10,279 nt of DNA from Planctomycetota bacterium. Its GTDB lineage: Bacteria; Planctomycetota; Planctomycetia; Planctomycetales; Planctomycetaceae. This document shows positions 1 to 5,712 of this stretch, piece after piece. Position 1 is the stretch's first letter. Each line of letters opens with the position of its first letter. A program made the position numbers and the translations under genes. The DNA is taken from NCBI GenBank assembly GCA_027622115.1, contig JAQBZS010000171.1, positions 1 through 10,279 on the forward strand. Direction: 5' to 3'. The notes beneath the pieces were generated by a model, which saw only the letters and a list, made by a program, of their open reading frames with translations, searched no databases and was not told the origin of the DNA.

Positions 1-13
1 CCCGTCACAGGTC

Positions 14-38
14 GACGGGCAGGAGTGGAGTGCCCGTC
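14..38. repeat. 8-bp palindromic repeat (REP-like hairpin)
   Basis: GACGGGCA (14-21) is perfectly complementary to TGCCCGTC (31-38), leaving a 9-nt loop. No T-tract follows, so it is a poor candidate for an intrinsic terminator. The 10-mer TGCCCGTCCT at 31-40 recurs at 220-229, where it overlaps the 5' acceptor strand of the first tRNA. Short GC-rich hairpins of this kind are scattered in planctomycete intergenic DNA as far as I recall; that link is from memory, not from a search. Confidence 0.5.
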
Positions 39-80
39 CTACAACAAACCTCGGCATTCACACCCAGAAACGGAAGAACC

Positions 81-122
81 GAGTTGAGAGTCCACAGGGA
101 TCAGGCTTTGTGGCTCTCGACT
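81..122. repeat. imperfect hairpin with GAGTC/GACTC arms
   Basis: The arm at 81-97 (containing GAGAGTCCACA) pairs with the arm at 105-122 (containing TGTGGCTCTC) with one base missing on the right side. Its flanks, GAGTTGAG and CTCGACTC, continue the pairing imperfectly. The motif belongs to the same GAGTCCA family that is repeated between the two tRNAs at 302-364. Confidence 0.4.
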
Positions 123-127
123 CTGAC

Positions 128-218
128 GATTTGCCATTAGTTAATTGTCATTAGTCATCTGTCATCGAGCCAGCCGGACAATAGCAAATGGCATTTGACA
201 AATAACTAATGACAAATC
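128..218. repeat. long imperfect inverted repeat, 38-nt arms
   Basis: The arm at 128-165 and the reverse complement of 181-218 align without gaps over 38 nt with about 9 mismatches. The loop is 15 nt (166-180). The arms are AT-rich and built from variants of ATTTGTCATTAG. The right arm ends 6 nt before the first base of the Arg-type tRNA. It could be a decayed MITE-like or REP-like element or a structured leader. No transposase and no target-site duplication is evident. Confidence 0.6.
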
Positions 219-224
219 CTGCCC

Positions 225-297
225 GTCCTTGGAGTGTGGCGGATTCGCACGCGACTCTGCGAAGGTCGAGGACCAGGTTCGACTCCTGGCGAGGACA
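225..297 (+). tRNA. tRNA-Arg-like, anticodon GCG, atypical core
   Basis: A 73-nt cloverleaf can be drawn by hand. Acceptor stem 225-231/290-296 pairs fully with one G-U. D stem is 234-237/247-250, with GG in the loop. Anticodon stem is 252-256/264-268 around the loop CTGCGAA, giving anticodon GCG at 259-261 (codon CGC, Arg). T stem 273-277/285-289 is perfect around TTCGACT. The discriminator base is A297 and no CCA is encoded. Oddities: position 8 is G rather than U, there is no A at position 14, and the variable region is only 4 nt ending in A. The tertiary U8-A14 contact is therefore absent, so this may be a divergent mobile tRNA, a non-translational tRNA or a recent pseudogene. Identity comes from the anticodon only. 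Confidence 0.55.
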
Positions 298-301
298 CTC
301 T

Positions 302-364
302 GAGTCCAGACTCGAGGGTCAAGAGTCCAGAGCTGAAGTCTCTCGACTCTGGACTCTCAGCTCT
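302..364. repeat. nested GAGTCCAGA repeats between two tRNAs
   Basis: AGAGTCCAGAG (322-332) is perfectly complementary to CTCTGGACTCT (347-357), an 11-bp stem with a 14-nt loop. An alternative 8-bp stem pairs AGAGCTGA (329-336) with TCAGCTCT (357-364), so two exclusive folds are possible. A direct copy of GAGTCCAGA sits at 302-310. The block fills almost the whole 70-nt spacer between the Arg-type and Cys tRNAs. Confidence 0.55.
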
Positions 365-367
365 CCT

Positions 368-439
368 GACACCGACGCTCGATGGCCGGGCGGCTGCCTG
401 CAAAGCAGTTTCCAGTGAGTTCGATTCTCACCGGTGTCT
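368..439 (+). tRNA. tRNA-Cys, anticodon GCA
   Basis: A 72-nt cloverleaf. The acceptor stem 368-374/432-438 has seven Watson-Crick pairs. D stem is 377-380/388-391 with GG in a 7-nt loop. Anticodon stem is 393-397/405-409 around CTGCAAA, giving GCA at 400-402 (Cys). T stem is 415-419/427-431 around TTCGATT. Discriminator U439 is the base expected for cysteinyl-tRNA synthetase recognition. CCA is not encoded. As in the upstream tRNA, position 8 is not U (it is A375) and position 14 is G, so the usual U8-A14 contact is missing although the stems are intact. A standard housekeeping tRNA-Cys elsewhere in the genome is expected, which would make this an accessory copy. Confidence 0.65.
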
Positions 440-537
440 CTTTAATGCTTGCCTTGATGCTGTCATTGCCGGCGGTGCGTTGGGCTTTTGAGTCAGCCTT
501 ACGTATTCCGTGTACGGGTTCTGAACATGACGGCGTC

Positions 538-620
538 GATGTGGTCGCCCAATGGTTGGGCACCAGGTTGCTAACCTGGCTGTTGCGGGTTCGAGTCCGG
601 TTCGAGTCCCGTCCACGGCT
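538..620 (+). pseudogene. tRNA-like, anticodon GCU, disrupted T arm
   Basis: D stem 547-550/558-561 (GCCC/GGGC) and anticodon stem 563-567/575-579 (CCAGG/CCTGG) are perfect, with loop TTGCTAA and anticodon GCU at 570-572 (Ser, AGC/AGU). The variable region is only 5 nt (580-584), whereas bacterial tRNA-Ser normally has a long variable arm. The T arm contains an exact 11-bp tandem duplication, GGTTCGAGTCC at 588-598 and 599-609. Removing one copy restores a regular T arm, with GCGGG (585-589) pairing CCCGT (608-612). The acceptor stem 538-544/613-619 has one mismatch and one G-U. I read it as a short-armed GCU tRNA relic or an atypical tRNA inactivated by the duplication. Confidence 0.6.
588..609 (+). 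repeat. 11-bp exact tandem duplication in tRNA T arm
   Basis: GGTTCGAGTCC occurs twice in immediate succession. It duplicates one half of the T arm, including the TTCGAGT loop, so the single-copy form would fold as an ordinary tRNA while the present form cannot without an 11-nt bulge. Confidence 0.9.
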
Positions 621-862
621 CCAACTCTGGCTAAGAACCAGATGTGGCCCGGGCGCGAAAGCGTCCACCAAAGACCCAAGGGAGATGAACGACTGACTGA
701 TCGGCTGCCGGTGCCGGCATCTCGCAGTCTGACGTCGCGGCGAGAGTCGTGATTGTCGGATCGCAGGTGACGCCATTCGGTGGCAGCACGAAAGGCGTGC
801 CTTGCAGTGTGCGGATACCGCATTCGCAACCTGTGACGTGAGCGGATTGATTCGTGATGACC
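621..862. other. intergenic stretch with no supported gene
   Basis: This stretch lies between the broken tRNA and the kelch-like remnant. Frames are open on both strands for parts of it, but none has a ribosome-binding site or recognisable domain. A minus-strand reading from about 863 down to 690 contains a Gly-Cys-Glu-Cys motif followed by a Pro-Pro-Asn-Gly turn. It vaguely recalls DUF1573-type domains but is too short and unsupported to call. Confidence 0.4.
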
Positions 863-1345
863 TGTCGAGGCGACCGTCGCCAACGCTGGCTGATCGATGA
901 CGCCTGCAATGAAACGCAACAGAACTCATATCTCACGGTTGCCTGTGTTCATGACGGCTGTGCATCGAAGGAACGCGCGTCATCGAGGATCCTGGCGACT
1001 TCGCCAAAGGCTGGCATCGGATGAAGGAGACCGGTCCCACAGGCCGGGACTTTACTATCAAGATGGTCTGGGTTCCTGATCGGAAGCGGGCATTCTTCTG
1101 CGGTGCCAATCACGGCTCACCTCACAGGTTCAACGATGCGTAGGAGTACGACCTCCTGAGCAACACGTGGGTGCTGCTCTACACGCCGGACTACAACGAC
1201 CGCGGCCCCATCACGGACTATGACCGGCAGACCCTTGTCTTGAAGGATGGCTGGCTGCGTACAAAGAAAGGTGGCCCGGCACACCCCGCCCACACGTGGT
1301 TGTATCGAGCAGAAAGAAATCAACGATCCCGAGTGGTTCGGATAA
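863..1345 (+). pseudogene. kelch/galactose-oxidase-like gene remnant
   Basis: No intact reading frame exists, but three consecutive pieces read as one protein. Frame 2 (863-961) gives a segment ending in VACVHDGC. Frame 1 (961 onward) gives WHRMKETGPTG, then VWVPDRKRAFFCGANHGSPH, an in-frame TAG at 1141-1143 where a Trp codon (TGG) is expected before EYDLLSNTWVLLYTP, then GGPAHPAHTW. Frame 2 again gives INDPEWFG and a TAA at 1343-1345. The strings GANHGSPHR-N-A-(W)-EYDL--NTW and GGPAHPAHTW match, from memory, large planctomycete proteins with kelch-type beta-propeller repeats. At least two frameshifts and one nonsense change are needed, and both ends of the gene are missing. It converges on the minus-strand beta-helix gene. 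Confident that it is decayed coding DNA; moderately confident of the family. Confidence 0.65.
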
Positions 1346-1367
1346 AGTTCTGACCGTGCGCGATACG

Positions 1368-3341
1368 TCACGAGTCCTCGTCCAGGACTCCGAAAAACAC
1401 CTGGCGGTAAACGAGGAAGTTGACCCAGTTCCGTAGCGCATAGCCGCAGACATTCAAGTTGGCTTCACTGTAGTCGTTCGACTTGCCGCCGCTCGGATGC
1501 ACGCCATCTCGGGAAATCAAAGTGCCGTCCCATGTATCTCCCGACCGTCGACGTGTGACCTCTGCGTGAAAGTCGGCCAGTGGGACGTGCAGCTTTGCGG
1601 CGACGTCCCGGATGATCTTGTTGGCTTCGTGGACAGCTTCGTCACGATCGCACCGGGGTGGGATCGTATTGAGAATCGGCACGCAGTGGGCCGCCGTACA
1701 TTTCCTGACAACCTCTTCCAGGTTGGATCGATAGGCCGCCGGGACAGATCCACCAGAGATGTCATTCGTACCTATCATGATGATGGCAACTTCCGGCCGA
1801 TCGCGTTCCAGAACAGCATCAATCGACTTAAGGAGCTGACCAACGCGCCAACCAGAGTAGTTCGCATGCTTCGGCCCCTTGTCTCGGGCTCCCTTGATGT
1901 AGTCCCGCCATCTGAGCTTCGCCGGTGCCTTCGGCAGACCATCGTCCTGCGTGATGAAGCGATCTGGATTGTCCCAGCTCATGGGAGACCAGAACGCCAT
2001 GGAATACGTGATCGAGTCGCCGAACTGAGCGACATAGCCTGCCTGGCCCTTGAAGCCCGAGTGCACTTCCCGCATGGCTTTCAATACATCCGGTGACAGG
2101 ATGCCAGGCTTCAACCGCTCGGCGGCTGCATCGCGACGAATCGCGGCGAGTGTTTCCGGGAAGTGAACCACATCGGTCAGCGATGAGTCCTGCAAAAACT
2201 TCTGGCCGGCACCGTTGGACTGCGCCAAAGCCGCAGCGAGCGTACCGCCGCTGACGTTTCCACTTTGGCTGATTCTGCTGTCGGTTGTGAGCAGGACCGG
2301 CGCACCGACAAGTACGTTGTTGTTGACCTGCAGGCCTGCGTTGGAATTCTGCACCCAGATCTGACGCCGCTGCGTGCTCTCGGGATCATGGACTGTGTTG
2401 TTCTCGATGCGGCAGTCTTGTGTGTAACACATCAGTATTCCGGTCTCGGGGCAATCACTGACGAAGTTGTTGCGGGCGACGCAGTCGATCGCATGCAAAG
2501 GCGAATACCCGAGTGACGGATTGCCGAGCGCAATCGCGATGTCGCAGTTCAGAAAGGCATTGCGTTCGATCCGGCATCCGCGACCGTTCTCTGAGATGTA
2601 GATGCATCCGCGGCCTTCTCGCGTACGTCCCTGGATTCCGATGAAGACGTTGTGGGTGATCGTCCAGTCGATCGTATTCTTGACATCGATTCCACCGATG
2701 TAGTTGCCGTTGAATGTCTTGTCCGTGTCCGTCTCGTCATCGGCGAACTGTTTGGGGCGATCATTGTAGAACAGGCAGTAGCGGATGATGCAGCCTCGCG
2801 GGCCTTTGTCGCCCTGAGCCTTCGGCATGGCAGGCGCCTTGATGCCTCGCTGCCAAACGTTGTGAATCACGCAATTGTGAATCGTGGCTCGTTCGGCCCC
2901 GTGGTTCGAGTTGATCTTGATGCCGTTCCATTTGACGTTCTGAACGGTGACGTCGGCGATGGTGACTCCCGTTGCTCCCGTAATTCCGACGAGTTCACCG
3001 TGCCGACTGTTCGCTCCGTCAAGGATGACCTTGTGGCGATCACCGGACTCGCTGCGCAGCGTGACCTGATCGGCCGTGAGGTCGAAGTAACGCGGCAGCA
3101 TGTAATGGCCATCGGCGACAAGAATCGTGCCACGAGGCTGGACCTCTTTGGACGCAGTCAACAATTCGTCGACGGTCCTGACTCGCAGAACCTGGCCACT
3201 GGGTTTCGGCAATGCCTGAGCCTTGGGAAACCACGAGGCCTGCGGTGGTGCAGCCTCTAATACCAGTGGAGAAACCAGCGCCATTCCCAGAATGAGAGGG
3301 CACAACGATCGCGGTAACAGCAGCCTGGATTCTGATGTCAT
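1368..3341 (-). CDS. exported beta-helix / SGNH-GDSL hydrolase fusion
   Basis: The 657-residue protein starts with a basic, hydrophobic signal peptide (about 1-30, likely cut near LEA/AP), so it should act outside the cytoplasm. Residues about 75-380 are a right-handed parallel beta-helix with repeated turns rich in N, G and hydrophobics (VTIADVTVQNV, RIERNAFLNC, RIENNTVHD), as in pectate-lyase-like proteins. Residues about 433-645 form an SGNH/GDSL esterase domain: block I FGDSITYS with nucleophile Ser443, a block II-type Gly near SGWRVG (497), block III GTND (524-527) with Asn526, and block V DGVHPS with Asp612 and His615. All catalytic residues are present. A plausible role is binding or cutting of an acidic polysaccharide with removal of acyl groups, but the substrate is unknown. 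ATG at 3341 is preceded by ACAGGAC, a good ribosome-binding site. The gene appears to stand alone. Confidence 0.85.
   Translation of the reverse strand: MTSESRLLLPRSLCPLILGMALVSPLVLEAAPPQASWFPKAQALPKPSGQVLRVRTVDELLTASKEVQPRGTILVADGHYMLPRYFDLTADQVTLRSESGDRHKVILDGANSRHGELVGITGATGVTIADVTVQNVKWNGIKINSNHGAERATIHNCVIHNVWQRGIKAPAMPKAQGDKGPRGCIIRYCLFYNDRPKQFADDETDTDKTFNGNYIGGIDVKNTIDWTITHNVFIGIQGRTREGRGCIYISENGRGCRIERNAFLNCDIAIALGNPSLGYSPLHAIDCVARNNFVSDCPETGILMCYTQDCRIENNTVHDPESTQRRQIWVQNSNAGLQVNNNVLVGAPVLLTTDSRISQSGNVSGGTLAAALAQSNGAGQKFLQDSSLTDVVHFPETLAAIRRDAAAERLKPGILSPDVLKAMREVHSGFKGQAGYVAQFGDSITYSMAFWSPMSWDNPDRFITQDDGLPKAPAKLRWRDYIKGARDKGPKHANYSGWRVGQLLKSIDAVLERDRPEVAIIMIGTNDISGGSVPAAYRSNLEEVVRKCTAAHCVPILNTIPPRCDRDEAVHEANKIIRDVAAKLHVPLADFHAEVTRRRSGDTWDGTLISRDGVHPSGGKSNDYSEANLNVCGYALRNWVNFLVYRQVFFGVLDEDS
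1372..1390 (-). repeat. 7-bp inverted repeat at the 3' end of the beta-helix gene
   Basis: GAGTCCT (1372-1378) and AGGACTC (1384-1390) are exact complements around a 5-nt loop, within the last codons of the gene. It has no following T-tract on the transcribed strand, so a terminator role is doubtful. The arms again belong to the GAGTCC motif family seen in the tRNA region. Confidence 0.3.
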
Positions 3342-3434
3342 GTTTTTGTCCTGTGTGAAAAGTCAGCCCAACCGAAGACTCGATCTGAACTCGTCCCGGT
3401 CCCCAGGCTGGTCGGCTTATGATAGCTTCCACTC

Positions 3435-3968
3435 ATGCGCCGCGTATCCTGGCGGGCGTGTCCTCGTATCCGGAGCCGGTTGATGCGATTCCGGATTTAC
3501 ACCGCTTGTGTTCTGGTAATCACGCGGGGAGCCGCTGGTCTGGCCTGTGCCGAAGTCGGTGACCCTCAGATTCAGAACTTTCTACCGCGATTCCGGCAGA
3601 TGGTGTGGCATCTGGATGATCCGATCGGCGATCCGATTACTCAGCCCAATTTTGAACTGGCGGCGCATGCCAGTCGCGACGTGCGATTCATCTTCAATGG
3701 CGAAGGGGGTGACCCGTGCTTCGGTGGTCCAAAGAATATCTGCATGATGCTGCACCACTGGTACGGCGGACTGAATCGTGGTGAGAACTTTCGTGAACGC
3801 CACTATCTGGAGTCATACCGACGAGCGTGGGACGAGATCGAGTTCCTGCTGAGTGACGTTCGCCAGCAGATCAACATCGCACGACGCCTCGTCCGTTTTG
3901 TCCGATGCTTCGTAAAGCCGCTGACCTTTCTTCACGGCCGCCAACGCCGCCGCGACACCACGGGCTGA
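3435..3968 (+). pseudogene. asparagine-synthase (AsnB-type) fragment
   Basis: The frame is open for 177 codons, but only residues about 40-140 (roughly 3552-3854) resemble a family. MVWHLDDPIGDP matches the HLDEP-xxDP segment, and FNGEGGDPCFGGPKN matches the SGxGGDELFGGY segment of the C-terminal ATP-pyrophosphatase domain of asparagine synthetases. ERHYLESYRRAWDEIEFLL fits the helix after it. The glutaminase domain, the SGGLDSS loop and the C-terminal third are missing, so it cannot be an active enzyme. After about residue 140 the frame reads antisense through the hydrolase fragment. The segment from M17 (3483) to about residue 39 looks like a signal peptide (MRFRIYTACVLVITRGAAG), so a chance fusion is possible. 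The family call is by motif only. Confidence 0.55.
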
Positions 3969-4037
3969 GAATCCAAGCACGCCAACTTTGGCCGGATCAA
4001 CATTCCAGTCTGCAGCATGAGCCCGCGTGATCGAGAC
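3879..4037 (-). pseudogene. alpha/beta-hydrolase (esterase) fragment
   Basis: About 53 codons read VSITRAHAADWNVDPAKVGV then LGFSARGVAAALAAVKKG and KTDEASC. This matches the nucleophile-elbow region of BD-FAE/esterase-lipase type alpha/beta hydrolases, where the usual text is RIGVLGFSAGGHLA. The G-x-S-x-G elbow is altered to G-F-S-A-R-G, and both the beginning and the catalytic Asp/His part are absent. It meets the plus-strand asparagine-synthase fragment head-on within about 25 bp at its 3' end. On its upstream side it abuts the AraC-type fragment in a different frame. This is a relic, not a gene. Confidence 0.6.
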
Positions 4038-4074
4038 TTCCCACGTGCCGGGGTTGCCGTGCTGCCGGGTGGGC

Positions 4075-4290
4075 GCGTTCGATTTCGTCGTGCACCGTTC
4101 TGCCCAACAGACTCCTGAATCGGCTATCGAGTGTCGAGCGTGACAGGTCCACGTGGCCAGCGACTTCTGAAACTTGAATTCCTTTACCAATCCGCTCTTT
4201 GATAAACGCCACGGCCAGCGCGACTTGCTGATCTACTGCGTTCAGGGCGACGTCGGAACAAAGTCGAACCGCCTGATTCGCGACCGCTGC
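4075..4290 (-). pseudogene. AraC/XylR-type regulator C-terminal fragment
   Basis: The translation contains VDQQVALAVAFIKERIGKGI, then QVSEVAGHVDLSRSTLDSRF and RSLLGRTVHDEIE. This is the start of the AraC-family DNA-binding domain (first helix-turn-helix, LSRSTLDSRFRSLLGRT), with the spacing seen in XylR-like regulators. The ligand-binding N-terminal domain and the second helix-turn-helix are missing; after HDEIE the frame loses similarity. A GTG at 4305 could start it, but the frame is overrun by the 3' end of the neighbouring minus-strand gene (stop at 4302-4304). It is most simply a remnant left by a deletion or recombination. Confidence 0.65.
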
Positions 4291-4301
4291 ACGACCGCAA
4301 C

Positions 4302-4850
4302 TCACTTCGACGGTGACGCGTGAAGGTCCGAGGGTTGAGAGATCCGCTTGTAGTCGTGATCCGGATCGTCGGCGTCGTCCTTGAGCAGCAATTGCTGGGT
4401 ATCCAAGTTCAAGATCGGCTGGCTGCGTTCGGTACCATAGGCCGTCGTGAACGCCTTAATGGCCCAACCCGGCTCGCCGCCGACGCATTCCATGTTGACG
4501 TTTCCATTTTCAATGGACCATGCGAGATCGATACGCATTTGCTTGCCAAAAAACGTCTGCTTCACAAGCCCCGCGATCTCGACATGCATCACGGCCGTCC
4601 CATCCGCGGAAACGTTGAGCAAGCGTTTGCCGTCGCGATAGGTCTCCCATTCTCCGAGGATGAGCTTGCGATAAGCGACGTTCGGGTCAGGGGCGTTCGG
4701 GTTAACCGGCGTCGGAGTTGGATTGGGTTTCGACGAGGAACTGATCGGAATCGCCAGCCACACGATCAAGGAAATCGGCACCACCATCACCGAGCACACA
4801 ACCCACTTCTTTTTGCGGGAACGAGGCGGCACGGATTCGGTCGGCGACAT
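4302..4850 (-). CDS. membrane-anchored hypothetical protein
   Basis: With start at 4850 the protein has 182 residues. RSRKKK (10-15) precedes one transmembrane segment (about 16-36), then a Pro/Asn linker (41-60, KPNPTPTPVNPN), then a predicted beta-rich outer domain (61-182) with GEWETYRDGKRLLNVSADGT and ECVGGEPGWAI. The topology is likely N-in, with the domain outside the cytoplasmic membrane. The start at 4850 is chosen because GAGGA (complement of 4856-4860) sits 5 nt upstream; an ATG at 4865 in the same frame lacks such a site and would add five residues. The domain recalls lipocalin-like LxGxW...DG/T-hypothetical proteins, but I cannot name it. It lies downstream of the helical gene on the same strand with a 166-bp gap, so it probably has its own promoter. 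Confidence 0.7.
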   Translation of the reverse strand: MSPTESVPPRSRKKKWVVCSVMVVPISLIVWLAIPISSSSKPNPTPTPVNPNAPDPNVAYRKLILGEWETYRDGKRLLNVSADGTAVMHVEIAGLVKQTFFGKQMRIDLAWSIENGNVNMECVGGEPGWAIKAFTTAYGTERSQPILNLDTQQLLLKDDADDPDHDYKRISQPSDLHASPSK

Positions 4851-5016
4851 ATTCGTCCTCGGCATTCAAGCTCGAACATTGGAAAACACGCACCTGCAAC
4901 TACCGACCGTGCGCGTGGCCGGTGTCAGATTCTTGCACATCCATTGGCAGATTTCGCAGGTGCGGCGCGAGTGTAGCAAACTCCGGATTTGTTTCCCGTT
5001 TCGACGTGATGTTACG

Positions 5017-5712
5017 TCACGGCTTGGAGCCAGCGAAAAACTTCGCGACCTTCTCGATCTGAGCCGCGAAGAACTTTCCCTCGCCTTCCTTCAAGCCATT
5101 TAACGACACCACGATCTGCTGGAGTTGACCAGGAATCGTCTTGTCGGTTGGGTCCGCCAGCATCCGAGCGAGCGTGCCGTAGCCGTCGGCCATCCCGGCA
5201 TAGTCCGGAAGTTTCGCGGATTCCGCCGCACGCTTGGCCTTCAGGAAATCGGCATGAGCGGCGTCAAATTCTCCGACCGCCAATCGGTGAGCCCCGACAA
5301 GCCAGTGCGCGTTGCATCGGGCCTTGTCGTCTTTGTGAAGTTCCTCGGCGAGCCGCAGGTTGAGCCGCGCCAGGTCGAGCCCGTGCACGAGATCCGACTT
5401 GGTGATGACCACGCCGTCGTCTTCCCAACCGGGCCACGCATTCGCCGACGTGTTGAACGCCAGCGTTTTCGCCCGCGACCGAAGTTTGTCTGCCAGCTTG
5501 TCGTTGTCTACCGAAACTGCCTGCTGGAGTCCGAACCGGATGCCGGCTCGCGCAAAAATCAGCATCCGCGGGACATCCTTGTGCTCGCTGTAGTACCGGC
5601 CCGAAAGCGTCTCGTACTCGCCGATCGGGTCATCGCCCGCTTCGATTTCCCGAAATACCACATAGGCGTCGGCCGTCTTAGCCAGTTGTTCCAGCTTGTG
5701 AATGCGATCCAT
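5017..5712 (-). CDS. hypothetical alpha-helical (TPR-like) protein
   Basis: A 231-residue, soluble, mostly helical protein beginning MDRIHKLEQLAKTADAYVVF. Residues about 135-190 (DLARLNLRLAEELHKDDKAR, then HWLVGAHRLAVGEFDAAHAD) have the A/L/Y spacing of tetratricopeptide helices, and the C-terminus (QLQQIVVSLNGLKEGEGKFF) is another helical pair. There is no signal peptide. The frame is open upstream to 6018, but that part includes a low-complexity direct repeat and is not protein-like, so the start at ATG 5712 is preferred; GGAAA lies 5-8 nt upstream. No catalytic motif is visible. A scaffold or protein-interaction role would fit TPR-like folds, but that is inference. Confidence 0.7.
   Translation of the reverse strand: MDRIHKLEQLAKTADAYVVFREIEAGDDPIGEYETLSGRYYSEHKDVPRMLIFARAGIRFGLQQAVSVDNDKLADKLRSRAKTLAFNTSANAWPGWEDDGVVITKSDLVHGLDLARLNLRLAEELHKDDKARCNAHWLVGAHRLAVGEFDAAHADFLKAKRAAESAKLPDYAGMADGYGTLARMLADPTDKTIPGQLQQIVVSLNGLKEGEGKFFAAQIEKVAKFFAGSKP

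Noticed and set aside
1..440. CRISPR array among the repeated GAGTCCAGA and GTCATTAG motifs
   Set aside because: The repeats are short, irregularly spaced and mostly inverted, with no regular repeat-spacer unit and no cas genes in the window.
690..863. Minus-strand reading with a Gly-Cys-Glu-Cys and Pro-Pro-Asn-Gly pattern resembling a DUF1573-like piece
   Set aside because: Only about 55 codons, the opposite strand is equally open, and the similarity is a vague memory. A profile search would be needed before listing it as a fragment.
206..936. Several overlapping open frames on the minus strand across the tRNA cluster
   Set aside because: They read antisense through tRNAs and palindromes, with Arg/Thr/Ser-rich low-complexity strings typical of spurious tRNA-antisense proteins. 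None has a ribosome-binding site or domain.
1497..2096. Long plus-strand open frame opposite the beta-helix/SGNH gene
   Set aside because: It is a shadow of the minus-strand gene, whose domains and catalytic residues are unambiguous. The same holds for the plus-strand frame at 2652-3260.
4320..4976. Plus-strand open frame of 218 codons
   Set aside because: It lies opposite the membrane-anchored protein gene, has His/Arg-rich unlikely composition and no ribosome-binding site.
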